From the NCBI GenBank assembly GCA_029851415.1, contig CM056743.1, positions 92,106,501 to 92,170,500 on the forward strand: a stretch of DNA of 64,000 nucleotides. Reading direction: 5' to 3'. The stretch comes from Eretmocerus hayati (Eukaryota; Arthropoda; Insecta; Hymenoptera; Aphelinidae). Within the stretch, counting starts at the first letter, position 1. The number at the start of each line of letters is the position of its first letter. A program made the translations under genes and the position numbers. Under the pieces are notes generated by a model. It was not told the DNA's origin. It was given only the letters and a program-made list of their open reading frames with translations, and searched no databases. Of this stretch, positions 34,501 to 48,500 are shown one piece after another.

Positions 34501-36700
34501 GTGGAGCCAAAAATCAGCAACTACAGGCCTGTCACAGGTGGTAACGAGAAGTCATGGAGTCATCTTGCGGAGCTTCAATTAGCTGATCCTGAGTACTCTC
34601 AAGTTGGAAGAATTGACTTACTTCTGGGATCTGCAATTCATGCTGTCATTGTTAAGAACCAAGTGATCAAAGGTGCTTCGAACGAAAATTGGGCTGGTTG
34701 ATTTCAGAGCCTACATCGGCGACTTCACATCATCTAGCAGTCAACATACCGCAGGTTCTGCATTGTGCAGCAGAGACCGAGGTATATGATCTTTTGAAAA
34801 AATTCTGGGTACGTGAAGAGCAACCTTCTGTTCCCGTCTGTACCTCAGAGGAACAGGCTTGTGAAGCTCATTTTTGTAAGACTGTCTCACGTGATCTTGA
34901 TGGTAGATACACAATTCGTTTGCCATCCAAATCAACTCCTCCACCTTGTTTCAGAGACACATTCAATACTTCGTTGAGAATGCTGTATAGAATGGAAAAA
35001 CAATTCCAAAGTAACAATAGTCTCAAACAATCATATCATTCTTCCATGCGCGAGTATCTTGATTTGAATCACATGTCACCTTTTCGTGAGTTGAAGGATG
35101 GTAGCCTTCCTCCGAATTTTGTCGGTTGTTTTCTACCGCATCATGGTGTATTCAAAGAAAGTAGTACAACCACAAAGCTTCGAGTCGTTTTCAATGGCTC
35201 TTTGAAAACTAAACAAGGCGTTAGTCTCAACGAGTCGTTACGCATCGGTCCCAATCTGTTACAAGACTTAGTTCAGTTATTGATCAACTGGCGGAAGTAT
35301 AAATTTGCTTTCGTTGCTAATGTTGAGAGAATGTATCGTCAGATTCGGATTGCTCCAGAAGATCAACATTATCAACTCATCTTGTGGCGTTTTGACGAGT
35401 CACACCCAGTCATGATTTATAAATTAACAACTATAACATACAGTCTGAGCCCTAGTCGATTTCAAGCAAATCGTGTCAGAATTCAATTGGCCGAAGACGA
35501 AAAATCTCGATTCCCTCTAGGATCTGACGTCCTCGAAAATGGAACATATATGGATGACGTTAATTCAGGTGGTCACTCAGTTGGAGAAGCCAAACAGAAA
35601 CAAATTGAAGTCTCCGAACTTTGCAAAGTGGGCGGTTTCAACTTACGCAAGTGGCTATCTAACGAACCTTCTATTTTGTCTGATTTGCCCGATCACGCTC
35701 TAGCTAGTGATGCATGTCGTTCTTTGGGTGAAGAAACTTCATTTGCAATTCTTGGATTGAAATGGCAACCGAAACAAGACAATTTCGTTTTCAAGATAAA
35801 TCATAACTCTCTCGTAACTCAATGGACAAAGAGACTAGTTCTCTCTCAAATAGTTAGACTATACGATCCCCCTGGATTTGTCTCTCCCGTTGTTGTTTTT
35901 GCTAAAATCTCCTTGCAGAAACTGTGGCTTCATAACACTGTACTTGACAGTGGTGACAAACAGCAATTGAGTTGGGATGAACCTTTACCACCTGACCTAA
36001 CCGAAGAATGGAAGACTTGGTTTGTCGAACTCCCGTCTCTAGCTTCAATTAAGATTCCAATTTGGTTAGGTTACAAACCAGATTCAGCATTATTGCAAAT
36101 CCATGGATTTGCTGATACATCCAAGTTAGCTTATGGTTTTGTTATCTATCTACGGTCTATCGTCAATGGTCGAATTTCTGTTACGTTGATTTCGTCCAAG
36201 TCTACAGTCGCACCGCTGAAGTCGGATAGTCTACCCCGTTTAGAGCTTTCCGCAGCCCTTGAGTTGTCGCGTGGCACCCAAAAAGTGCTCAAATCTTTCA
36301 CAAAAGACAAGATAGAGATATTTTGTTGGGTCGACGCAAAAAATGTTTTGTATTGGTTGGAAGAAATCCCGTCTAAATGGCCAACCTATGTAGCTAACAG
36401 ATGTGCGGAAATTCATTATCTGATACCTAATGCTCGTTGGTTACATGTTCGTACGGCAGAAAATCCAGCTGATCATGTATCACGAGGAGTTTTGCCCTCA
36501 CAATTACCTGATTTAAAAGAATGGTGGGAAGGCCCTGAGTGGTTGTCAGATAAGCAATGTAACTGGCCATCGTCTTTGATGGAAGTTACTCGTCCTGACT
36601 TTGTGATACCCGAGGCAACAACTCATGTCGCACAACCTGGCGCTTCAACCCTCCTGGCGCTCCTCACTTTGGTGGCATCTGAGAAGCAGTTGTCAAGTCG
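34501..36700 (+). pseudogene. BEL/Pao reverse transcriptase and RNase H remnant
   Basis: A short frame at 34501-34701 belongs to the linker before the polymerase. A frameshift then leads into the long frame 34689-36845. Reverse transcriptase landmarks are KLRVVFNGS, a palm motif reading FVANVERMYRQI and the catalytic TYMDDVNSGG. The first of these has Asn where the metal-binding Asp is expected, which should abolish catalysis. RNase H follows with GFADTSKLAYG, PRLELSAAL, FCWVDA and NPADHVSRG. The frame loses homology at about 36640-36700, where the integrase core has been deleted. Confidence 0.85.
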
Positions 36701-36703
36701 ACT

Positions 36704-37246
36704 AAGTATCACCTCAGATACATACTTGGAGAATTCAAACCTACTTTTGAGGAATTTTCCACAATTTTATGTGAAATTGAAGCTTGTCTCAATTCTCGAC
36801 CTCTTGTACCTCTTTCGGATGATCCAAATGATTCACAAAGTCTAACACCGGCCCATTTCCTCATCCAATCCAATTCTTACCTGGTTCCAGAACCAGATTG
36901 TGAACAAGAAAGCATCCCCATTATGAAACGCTGGCGGATCACTCGACAAATGGTTCAGGGCTTCTGGCGCCAATGGTCACGGGAGTATTTACAGACGTTG
37001 AATCAACGTCACATTTGGCAACACCGAATTCGTCCCATCGAAGTCGGTGATTTGGTACTCATACGAGCAGAGAACACTCCTCCTGCCCAGTGGCCTTTGG
37101 CTCGAGTTACAGCCATCCATTCTGGCAACGATAGTCTTCCACGCGTCGTTACTGTCTGCACCGCAACAACAACACTGGATCGTCCTATCACAAAGTTGAT
37201 CCCCCTACTCCAGAACGATGAAGACAATGATGATTTGATACAATGA
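36704..37246 (+). pseudogene. BEL/Pao integrase C-terminal remnant
   Basis: In a new frame, KYHLRYILGEFKPTFEEFST, EIEACLNSRPL, TPAHFLIQSN and a basic tail (VQGFWRQWSREYLQTLNQRH) give the last helix of the DDE core and the C-terminal domain. The Asp-bearing part of the core is missing, so an internal deletion fuses RNase H text to this piece near 36700. The frame ends at 37246. Confidence 0.8.
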
Positions 37247-37670
37247 CTTCATTGGGGTACCTGAAGCTAGCGAACACTAACTCACAAATCGGGCCCAAAC
37301 CAATTCCACTTTTTATTACTATTTTATTACTAATTCATTACCAAAGAAAAAAATTTATTACCGGTCATGGGTCCGGAATACGAGAGTTTTCGCTAGCGGG
37401 AACTTACGCTAGCGAACACGTGGCCGGGAAAAGATCGTACGGGAATGTGCAATAGCTCATTTTTTATTACTTCTTCATTACTCTCAGAATATGTCCTCAG
37501 AATATGCGTGTGATATGATTCAGCTGAAATATGATGGTTTTCGCTAGCGTAAGCTTACGCTAGCGAACACCATATACAGGCGTAGCTTCGAGGACACTCA
37601 GAACTACACAGGATTTTATTACTTTTTTATTACTCTCGAAAGGTATAGTCGAGATAGTCCCGAGACCAAG
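37247..37670. repeat. ~150-bp tandem repeat with palindromic core, three copies
   Basis: Two landmarks alternate with a spacing of 145-155 bp. One is a CGCTAGCG...GCTAGCGAACAC palindromic core near 37268 (half), 37390 and 37540. The other is a TTTTATTACT-type run near 37311, 37459 and 37613. The core at 37540-37567 is a perfect 28-bp palindrome (TTCGCTAGCG, TAAGCTTA, CGCTAGCGAA). The block bridges the dead BEL copy and the 174-bp satellite. Confidence 0.7.
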
Positions 37671-37679
37671 AGGAAACCG

Positions 37680-39029
37680 ATATTTGGGCCTGAGGCTGGA
37701 CGAGAGCTGGAGCGGGGCGAGATGAGAAATATATGATAGACTGAGCTACCTCTGTACAATAAGGTGCGAATGAAAAGATTCCATCGCATACAGGAACCTG
37801 TCTGACGATGAGCAGGGTACACTGAGTCCTCAGAGATAATAGGGAATCGATAATGAATCAGCAAACTCGATCATAGGGCCCAAAACAGGGGAGACCGTGC
37901 TTAAAGTTATTATAGTCGCAGTCGAGACGTCACGGGGGGATGCAGAGAGTCCCAATGGACCCGAAACTCTACAGAACCCTAGATCAAGTAGTCACGTACT
38001 ATCTCTGATGCCCAGAGAATTTATTACCAGTCAGCACCCTCGGCTATGAGGCCCAAAACAGGGAAAAATCGAGCTTTGAGCAGTTATCTGCGCAGTTATG
38101 ACGCCACTGTGGGTTGTAGGATGTTCCAATGGACCCGAAACCCTACAGAACCTTAGATCAAATAGTGACGTACTATTGATAATGCCCAGAGAATTTATTA
38201 CCAGTCAGCACCCTCGGCTATTGGGCCCAAAACAGGGCGAAATCGAGGTTTGAGCAGTTATCTGCCCAGTTATGACGCCACTGTGGGTTGTAGGATGTAC
38301 CAATGGACCCGAAACTCTACAGAACCCTAGATCATGTAGTCACGTACTATCTCTGATGCCCAGAGAATTTATTACCAGTCAGCACCCTCGGCTATGGGGC
38401 GCAAAACAGGGCGAAATCGAGCTTTGAGCACTTATCTGCGCAGTTATGACGCCACTGTGGGTTGAAGGATGTTCCAATGGACCCGAAACTTCACAGAACC
38501 CTAGAATAAATAGTGACGTAATATCTCTGATGCCCAGAGAATTTATTACCAGTCAGCACCCTCGGCTATGGGGCCCAAAACAGGGCGAAATCGATCTTTG
38601 AGCAGTCATCTGCGCAGTTATGACGCCACTGTGGGTTGTAGGATGTTCCAATGGACCCGAAACTCAACAGAACCGTAGATCGAGTGGTTATGTACCATTC
38701 ATGATGCCCAGAGAATTCATCACCAGTCAGCACCCTCGGCTATGGGGCGCAAAAGAGGGCGAAGTCGAGCTTTGGGCAGTTATCCGCGCAGTTATGACGC
38801 CACTGTGGGTTGTAAGATGATCCAATGGACCCGAAACTCCACAGAACCTTAGATCAAGTAGTTATGTACCATTAATGATGCCCAGAGAATTTATTACCAG
38901 TCAGCACCCTCGGCTCTGGGGCCCAAAACAGGGCTAAATCGATCTTCGAGCAGTTATCTGCGCAGTTATGACGCCACTGTGGGTTGTAGGATGTTCTAAT
39001 GGACCCGAAACTCAACAGAACCTTAGATC
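37680..39029 (+). repeat. 174-bp satellite array A, ~7.5 monomers
   Basis: The landmark CACCCTCGGCTATGGGGC places CGGCTA at 38041, 38215, 38389, 38563, 38737 and 38911, an exact 174-bp period. The first two monomers (from about 37680) are badly decayed, as expected at an array edge. The last match ends at AGATCA (39029). Confidence 0.9.
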
Positions 39030-39584
39030 AGTGGTAAAGGTAGAGAGGGAGGAAGTAAGCCTGGAAGTCGCCATTGCTGTAATTAGATTAGTGAATCTCA
39101 CTCACGAGAACGAAGAATGAGTGAAATATTATTCGTATCGCTCATGAATGCTTGGGAAAGAGATTACCTCAGATAGTGTCTCGCTCAATGAAATCTATTG
39201 TTCAACAGATTCTTTATCATGGGAATGAAAATAAATAGCATTTGATGTCAAGGAACGCAACTTCTAAACGAATAGCAACAGGGACAGATTTCCATGCTAC
39301 CGTAAACGAGGAAATTATTCTTCTACGCCGTCGTACGCGCCAGGTGAATTTAAGCTCGAATGGAGTTGTTTCTTTAGGATCTCCGAACTTCATCGTCCAG
39401 CGGTCCACTGTTCATGGATTCCTTGGGCCTCCCAGATGATCGACCTTGGGCCTCCCAGATGATTGACAGATGTCTTGACAACCTCATGGATATTTGAGCC
39501 CATTCCTTCCCATTACAACTCTCGGCGTCATCTAAGCGGGTGCCCGTCTGGGCTGCGCGACTCACAAATCTCTCGGAAATTCCA
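39030..39584. other. Non-satellite island between opposed satellite arrays
   Basis: About 550 bp unrelated to the satellite. It contains a doubled CTTGGGCCTCCCAGATGAT block near 39422-39462 and no supported gene. It marks the point where satellite orientation flips. Confidence 0.6.
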
Positions 39585-42500
39585 CTGATTCTCGGGCCCG
39601 ATGACCAAAGGTTCAGACCAGTGTTTAATTATATAGGCATTCCTGATAATGGACCAGTACCCGAACTAAGATTTCATGGAGTTATGAATCCGTGACAGTG
39701 GCATACAGCTCTAGGGGTCGTTCCGACTGCGTGATTCGGCACATGTGCATGAGTTTGCTCATTCTGGGGCCCCATCACCGTGGCTGCTGACTAGTAACAG
39801 TTCTGATAAACATAATTGACGGTTGACGAGTATCTAGAGTGAGGCCCCATGAAACTGTGAGCCAGTCTGAGACGACTCCAGCCGAGGTACGCTCGAGACT
39901 CTGTGAGCCATGAATGAATGCTAGTTCGAACTGATGACTCGGAACCATAGCCGAGGACCCGGGTGCTGACCAGTAAGAGATTCTTTGGGCATTGCAGATG
40001 ATATGTGACTATTTCATCTGAGGTTCCGTAGAGTTTCGGGTCCATTGGGACATCCTACAACCCACAGTGGCGTCATAACTGGGCAGATAACTGCTCAGAG
40101 CTCGATTTCGCTCTGTTTTGGGCGACATAGCCGAGGATGCTGACTGGTTATAGATTCTCTGGGCAACATCAATGTTACATAACCACTTGATCGGAGGTTC
40201 TGTAGAGTTTCGGGTCCATTGGATCATCTTACAACCCACAGTGGCGTCATAACTGGGCAGATATTTGCTCAAAGCTCGAATTCGCCCTGTTTTGGGCCCC
40301 ATAGCCGAGGGTGCTGACTGGTATGGAATTCTCTGGGCATCAATAATGGTACATAACCACTTGATCTAAGGTTCTGTCGAGTTTCGGGTACATTAGATCA
40401 TCCTCCAACCCATACTGGCGTCCTAACTGGGCAGATAACTGCCCGAAGCTCGATTTTGCCCTCTTTTGAGCCCCATAGCCGAAGGTGCTGACTGGTAATG
40501 AATTCTCTGGGCATCAGAGATATTACTCGACTACTTAGTTGAGGATTCTGTAGAGTTTCGGGTCCATTGGATCATCTTACAACCGACAGTGGCGTCATAA
40601 CTGGGCAGATAACTGCCCAAAGCTCGATTTTGTCCTCTTTTGGGCCCCATAGCCGAGGGTGCTGACTGGTAATAAATTCTCTGGGCATCATCAATGGTAC
40701 ATAACCACTTGATCTAAGGTTCTGTAGAGATTCGGGTCCATTGGATCATCCTCCAACCCATACTGGCGTCATAACTGGGCAGATAACTGCCCAAAGCTCG
40801 ATTCTGCCCTGTTTCGGGCCTCATAGCCGAGGGTGCTGACTGGTAATGAATTCTCTGGGCCTCAGAGATAGTAAGTGACTACTTGGTTTAGGATTCTGTA
40901 GAGTTTCGGGCCCATTGGATCATCTTACAACCCACAGTGACGTCATAACTGGGCAGATAACTGCCCAAAGCTCGATTTCGCCCTCTTTTGGGCCTCATAG
41001 CCGAGGGTGCTGACTGGTGATAAATCCTCTGGGCATCATAGATAGTACGTGACTTTCTGGTTTAGGATTCTGTAGAGTTTCAGGTCCATTGGATCATCTT
41101 ACAACCCACAGTGGCGTCATAACTGCGCGGATAACTGCCCAAAGCTCGATTTCGCCCTCTTTTGCGCCCTATAGCCGAGGCAGCTGACTGGTAATAAATT
41201 CTCTGGGCATCATCAATGGTACATAACCACTTGATCTAAGGTTCTGTAGAGATTCGGGTCCATTGGAACATGCTACAACCCACAGTGGCGTCATAACTTG
41301 GCGGATAACTGCTCAAAGCTCGTTTTCACCCTGTTTTGGGCCCCATAGCCGAGGGTGCTGACTGGTAATAAATTCTCTGGGCATCATCAATGGTACATTT
41401 TCACTTGATTTGAGGTTCTGTAGAGATTAGGGTCCACTGGATCATCCTCCAACCCATACTGGCGTCATAACTGGACAGATAACTGCCCAAAGCTTGATTC
41501 TGCCCTGTTTCGGGCCTCATAGCCGAGGGTGCTGACTGGGAATAAATTCTCTGGGCATCAGAGACAGTAAGTGACTACTTGAATTAGGATTCTGTAGAGT
41601 TTCGGGTCCATTGGATCATCTTACAACCCACAGTGGCGTCATAACTAGGCAGATAACTTCCCAAAGCTCGATTTTGTCCTCTTTCGGGCCCCATAGCCGA
41701 GGGTGCTGACTGGTAATAAAATCTCTGGGCATCATCAATGGTACATAACCACTTGATCTAAGGTGCTCTAGAGATTAGGGTCCATTGGATCATCCTTCAA
41801 CCCATACTGGCGTCATAACTGGGCAGATAACTGCCCAAAGCTCGATTCTGCCCTGTTTCGGGCCTCATAGCCGAGGATGCTGACTGGTGATGAATTCTCT
41901 GGGCATCAGAGATAGTATTTGACTATTTGGTCCAGGATTCTGTAGAGTTTCGGGTCCATTGGATCATCTTACAACCCACAGTGACGTCATAACTGGGCGG
42001 ATAACTGCTCAAAGCTCGATTTTTCCCTGTTTCGGGCCTCATAGCCGAGGGTGCTGACTGGTAATGAATTCTCTGGGCATCAGAGATAGGACGTGACTAT
42101 TGGGTCTAGGATTCTGTAGAGTTTCAGGTCCATTGGATCATCTTACAACCCACAGTGACGTCATAACTGCGCGCATAACTCCCCAAGGCTCGATTTTGCC
42201 CTCATTTTGGGCCCCATAGCCGAGGCCGCTGTCTGGTGATGAATTCTCTGGGCATCATCAATGGTACATGACCACCCGATCTAAGGTTCTGTAGAGATTC
42301 GGGTTCATTGGAACAACCTACAACCCACAGTGGCGTCATAACTGGGCAGATAACTGCTCAAAGCTCGATTTTTCCCTGTTTCGGGCCTCATAGCCGAGGA
42401 TGCTGACTGGTAATGAATTCTCTGGGCATCAGAGATAGTACTTGACTATTTTGTCTAGGATTGTGTAGAGATTCGGGTCCATTGGAACATGCTACAAACC

Positions 42501-45500
42501 ACAGTGGCGTCATAAGTGAGCAGATAACTGCTCAAAGCTCGATCTTTCCCTGTTTCGAGCCTTATAGCCGAGGGTGCTGTCTGGTAATAAATTCTCTGGG
42601 CATCATCAATGGTACATAATCACCCGATCTAAGGTTCTGTAGAGATTCGGGTCCATTGGAACATGCTACAATCCACAGTGGCGTCATAACTGAGCAGATA
42701 ACTGCTCAAAGCTCGTTTTCACCCTGTATTGGGCCCCATAGCCGAGGGTGCTGACTGGTGATAAATTCTCTGGGCATCTTCAACGGTACATAATCACTTA
42801 ATCTAAGGTTCTGTCGAGTTTCAGGTCCATTGGAACATCCTACAAATCACAGTGGCGTCATAACTGAGCAGATAACTGCTCAAAGCTCGATTTTTCCCTG
42901 TTTCGGGCCTCATAGCCGAGGATTGTGACTGGTGATAAATTTTCTGGGCTTCAGAGATAGTATGTGACCACTTGTCCGAGGATTCTGTAGAGTTTCGGGT
43001 CCATTGGATTATGTTACAACCGACAGTAGCGTCATAACTGGGCAGATAACTGCTCAAAGCTCGATCTTCCCCTGTTTTGGGCCTCATAGCCGAGGGTGCT
43101 GACTGGTAATAAATTCTCTGGGCATCATCAATGCTACATAATCACCCAATCTAAGGTTCTGTAGAGATTTGGGTCCATTGGAACATGCTACAATCCACAG
43201 TGGCGTCATAACTGAGCAGATAACTGCTCAAAGCTCGATTTTTCCTTGTTTTGGGCCTCATAGCCGAGGGTGCTGACTGGTGATAAATTTTCTGGGCATC
43301 AGAGATAGTATGTGACCACTTGTTCTAGGATTCTGTAGATTTTCGGGTCCATTGGATTATGTTACAACCGACAATGGCACCATAACTGCGCGGATAACTG
43401 CCCAAAGCTCGATTTCGCCCTCTTTTGCGCCCGATAGCCGAGGGTGCTGACTGGGAATAAACTCTCTGGGCAACATCAATGGTACATGACAACTTGATCT
43501 GAGGTTCTGTAGAGATTCGGGTCCATTGAAACATGCTACAACCCACAGTGGCGTCATAACTGAGCAGATAACTGCTCAAAGCTCGATTTTTCCCTGTTTC
43601 GGGCCTCATAGCCGAGGGTGCTGACTGGTGATGAATCCTCTGGGCATCAGAGATAGTATTTGACCATTTGGTCCAGGATTCTGTAGAGTTTCGGGGCCAT
43701 TGGATCATCTTACAACCCACAGTGGCTTCATAACTGGGCGGATAACTGCTCAAAGCTCGATTTTTCCCTGTTTCGTGCCTTAAGCCGAGAGTGCTGACTG
43801 GTAATGAAAGCTCTGGGCATCAGAGATAGGACGTTACTATTCGGTCTCGGATTCTGTAGAGTTTCGGGCCCATTGGATCATCTCACAACCCACAGTGGCG
43901 TCATAACTGGGCAGATAACTGCTTAAAGCTCGATCTTTCCCTGTTCTGGGCCTCGTAGCCGAGGGTGCTGACTGGTAATAAATTCTCTGGGCATCATCAA
44001 TGGTACATAATTACTCAATCTAAGGTTCTGTAGAGATTCGGGTCCATTGGAACATGCTACAACCCACAGTGGCGTCATAACTGAGCAGATAACTGCTCAA
44101 AGCTCGATTTTTCCCTGTTTCGGGCCTCATAGCCGGGGGTGCTGACTGGTAATAAATTTTCTGGGCATCAGAGATAAAACGTGACCACTTGGTCTAGGAT
44201 TCAGTACAGTTTCGGATCCATTGGATTATGTTACAACCCACAGTGGCGTCATAACTGCGCGGATAACTGCCCAAAGCTCGATTTCGCCCTCTTTTGGGCC
44301 CCATAGCCGAGGATGCTGACTGGAAATAAATTCTCTTGGCATCATCAATGGTACATAACCACTTGATCTAAGGTTCTGAAGAGATTCGGGTCCATTGGAT
44401 CATCCTCCAACCCATACTGGCGTCATAACTGGGCAGATAACTGCCAAAAGCTCGATTCTGTCCTGTTTCGGGCCTCATAGCCGAGGGTGCTGACTGGTAA
44501 TGGATTCTCTGGGCATCATCAATGAAACATAACCACTTGATCTAAGGCTCTGTAGAGATTCGGGTCCATTGGATCATCCTCCAACCCATACTGGCGTCAT
44601 AACTAGGCAGATAACTGCCCAATGCTCGATTCTGCCCTGTTTCGGGCCTCATAGCCGAGGGTGCTGACTGGTAATAAATCCTCTGGGCCTCAGAGATAGT
44701 AAGTGACTACTCGGTTTAGGATTCTGTAGAGTTTCGGGTCCATTGGATCATCTTACATTCCACAGTGGCGTCATAACTGGGCAGATAACTGCCCAAAGCT
44801 CGATTTTGCCCTCTTTTGGGCCCCATAGCCGCGGGTGCTGACTGGTAATGAATTCTCTGGGCATCATCAATGGTACATAACCACTTGATCTAAGGCTCTG
44901 TAGAGATTCGGGTCCATTGGATCATCCTCCAACCCATACTGGCGTCATAACTGGACAGATAACTGCTCAAAGCTCGATCTTTCCCTGTTCTGGGCCTCAT
45001 AGCCGAGGGTGCTGACTGGTAATAAATTCTCTGGGCATCATCAATGTTACATAATTACTCAATCTAAGGTTCTGTAGAGATTCGGGTCCATTGGAACATG
45101 CTACAACCCACAGTGGCGTCATAACTGAGCAGATAACTGCTCAAAGCTCGATTTTTCCCTGTTTCGGGCCTCATAGCCGGGGGTGCTGACTGGTAATAAA
45201 TTTTCTGGGCATCAGAGATAAAACGTGACCACTTGGTCTAGGATTCTGTACAGTTTCGGGTCCATTGGATCATCTTACAACCCACAGTGGCGTCATAACT
45301 GGGCAGATAACTGCCCAAAGCTCGATTTTGTCCTCTTTTGGGCCCCATAGCCGCGGGTGCTGACTGGTAATGAGTTCTCTGGGCATCATCAATGGTACAT
45401 AACCACTTGATCTAAGGCTCTGTAGAGATTCGGGTCCATTGGATCATCCTCCAACCCATACTGGCGTCATAACTAGGCAGATAACTGCCCAATGCTCGAT

Positions 45501-48500
45501 CCTGCCCTGTTTCGGGCCTCATAGCCGAGGGTGCTGACTGGTAATAAATCCTCTGGGCCTCAGAGATAGTAAGTGACTACTCGGTTTAGGATTCTGTAGA
45601 GTTTCGGGTCCATTGGATCATCTTACATTCCACAGTGGCGTCATAACTGGGCAGATAACTGCCCGAAGCTCGATTTTGCCCTCTTTTGGGCCCCATAGCC
45701 GAGGGTGCTGACTGGTAATGAATTCTCTGGGCATCATCAATGGTACATAACCACTTGATCTAAGGTTCTATAGAGATTCGGATCCATTGGATCATCCTCC
45801 AACCCATACTGGCGTCATAAATGGGCAGATAACTGCCCAAAGCTCGAATTTGCCCTCTTTTGGGCCCCATAGCCGAGGGTGCTGACTGGTGATAAATTCT
45901 CTGGGCATCAGAGATAGAACGTGAGTATTGGGTCTAGGATTCTGTAGAGGTTCGGGTACATTGGATCAACTTACAACCCACAGTGGCGTCATAACTGCGC
46001 GCATAACTCCCCAAAGCTCGATTTTGCCCTCATTTTGGGCCCCATAGCCGAGGCCGCTGTCTGGTGATGAATTCTCATGGCATCATCAATTGTGAATGAT
46101 CATCCGATCTAAGGTTCTGTAGAGATTCGGGTTCTTTGGAATATGCTACAACCCATAGTGGCGTCATAACTGAGCCGATAACTGCTCAAAGCTCGATTTT
46201 TCCCTGTTTCGGGCCTCATAGCCGAGGGTGCTGACTGGTGATGAATTTTCTGGGCATCAGAGATAGTATGTGACCACTTGTTCTAGGATTCTGTAGATCT
46301 TCGGGTCTATTGGATTATGTTACAACCGACAGTGGCACCATAACTGCGCGGATAACTGCCCAAAGCTCGATTTCGCCCTCTTCTGCGCCCCATAGCCGAG
46401 GGTGCTGACTGGTAATAAACTCTCTGGGCAACATCAATGGTACATGACAATTTGATCTGAGGTTCTGTAGAGATTGGGGTCCATTGAAACATGCTACAAC
46501 CAACAGTGGCGTCATAACTGAGCAGATAACTGCTCAAAGCTCGATTTTTCCCTGTTTCGGGCCTCATAGCCGAGGGTGCTGACTGTCGATGAATTCTCTG
46601 GGCATCAGAGATAGTATTCGACTATTTGGTCCAGGATTCTGTAGAGTTTCGGGGCCATTGGATCATCTTACAACCCACAGTGGCGTCATAACTGGGCGGA
46701 TAACTGCTCAAAGCTCGATTTTTCCCTGTTTCGGGCCTCATAGCCGAGGGTGCTGACTGGTGATGAGAGCTCTGGGCATCAGAGATAGGACGTGACTATT
46801 TTGTCTCGGATTCTGTAGAGTTTCGGGCCCATTGGATCATCTTACAACCCACAGTGGCGTCATAACTGCGCGGATAACTGCCCAAAGCTCGATTTCGCCC
46901 TCTTTTGGGCCCCATAGCCGAGGGTGCTGACTGGTAATGAATTCTCTGGGCATCATCAATGGTACATAATTACTCAATCTAAGGTTCTGTAGAGATTCGG
47001 GTCCATTGGAACATGCTACAACCCACAGTGGCGTCATAACTGAGAAGATAACTGCTCAAAGCTCGATTTTTCCCTGTTTCGGGCCTCATAGCCGGGGGTG
47101 CTGACTGGTGATAAATTTTCTGGGCATCAGAGATAGTACGTGACCACTTGGTCTAGGATTCTGTACAGTTTCGGGTCCATTGGATTATGTTACAACCCAC
47201 AGTGGCGTCATAACTGCGCGGATAACTGCCCAAAGCTCGATTTCGCCCTCTTTTGGGCCCCATAGCCGAGGGTGCTGACTGGTAATAAATTCTCTTGGCA
47301 TCATCAATGGTACATAACCACTTGATCTAAGGTTCTGAAGAGATTCGGGTCCATTGGATCATCCTCCGACCCATACTGGCGTCATAACTGGGCAGATAAC
47401 TGCCCAAAGCTCGATTCTGCCCTGTTTCGGGCCTCATAGCCGAGGGTGCTAGCTGGTAATGAATTTTCTGGGCATCAGAGATAGTGAGCGACTACTTGGT
47501 TTAGGATTCTGTAAAGTTTCGGGTCCATTGGATCATCTTACAACCCACAGTGGCGTCATAACTGGGCAGATAACTGCCCAAAGCTCGATTTCGTCCTCTT
47601 TTGGGCCCCATAGCCGCGGGTGCTGACTGGTAATGAATTCTCTGGGCATCATCAATGGTACATAACCACTTGATCTAAGGCTCTGTAGAGATTCGAGTCC
47701 ATTGGATCATCCTCCAACCCATACTGGCGTCATAACTGGGCAGATAACTGCCCAAAGCTCGATTCTGCCCTGTTTCGGGCCTCATAGCCGAGGGTGCTGG
47801 CTGGTAATAAATCCTCTGGGCCTCAGAGATAGTGAGTGACTACTTGGTTTAGGATTCTGTAGAGTTTCGGGTCCATTGGATCATCTCACAACCCACAGTG
47901 GCGTCATAACTGGGCAGATAACTGCCCAAAGCTCGATTTTGCCCTCTTTTGGGCCCCATAGCCGAGGGTGCTAGCTGGTAATAAATTCTCTGGGCATCAT
48001 CAATGGTACATAACCACTTGATCTGAGGTTCTATAGAGATTCGGATCCATTGGATCATCCTCCAACCCATACTGGAATCATAAATGGGCAGATAACTGCC
48101 CAAAGCTCGATTTTGCCCTCTTTTGGGCCCCATAGCCGAGGGTGCTAACTGGTGATAAATTCTCTGGGCATCAGAGATAGTACATAATCATCCGATCTGA
48201 GGTTCTGTAGAGATTCGGGTTCTTTGGAATATGCTACAACCCACAGTGGCGTCATAACTGGGCAGATAACTGCTCAAAGCTCGATTTTTCCCTGTTTCGG
48301 GCCTCATAGCCGAGGATGCTGACTGGTAATGAATTCTCTGGGCATCAGAGATAGTACTTGACTATTTTGTCTAGGATTGTGTAGAGATTCGGGTCCATTG
48401 GAACATGCTACAAACCACAGTGGCGTCATAAGTGAGCAGATAACTGCCCAAAGCTCGATCTTTCCCTGTTTCGAGCCTCATAGCCGAGGGTGCTGACTGG

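Larger units (their letters stand above)
31235..37246 (+). mobile_element. Degenerate BEL/Pao LTR retrotransposon
   Basis: In order it has a candidate 5' LTR (about 31235-31480), a leader, gag, protease, reverse transcriptase, RNase H and the C-terminal end of an integrase. The domain order and the integrase tail (motifs EACLNSRPL and TPAHFL) are of the BEL/Pao type. The copy is dead: nonsense codons in gag, a frameshift before the polymerase, loss of the integrase catalytic core and no recognisable 3' LTR after 37246. A second, smaller element is nested in its leader. Confidence 0.85.
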
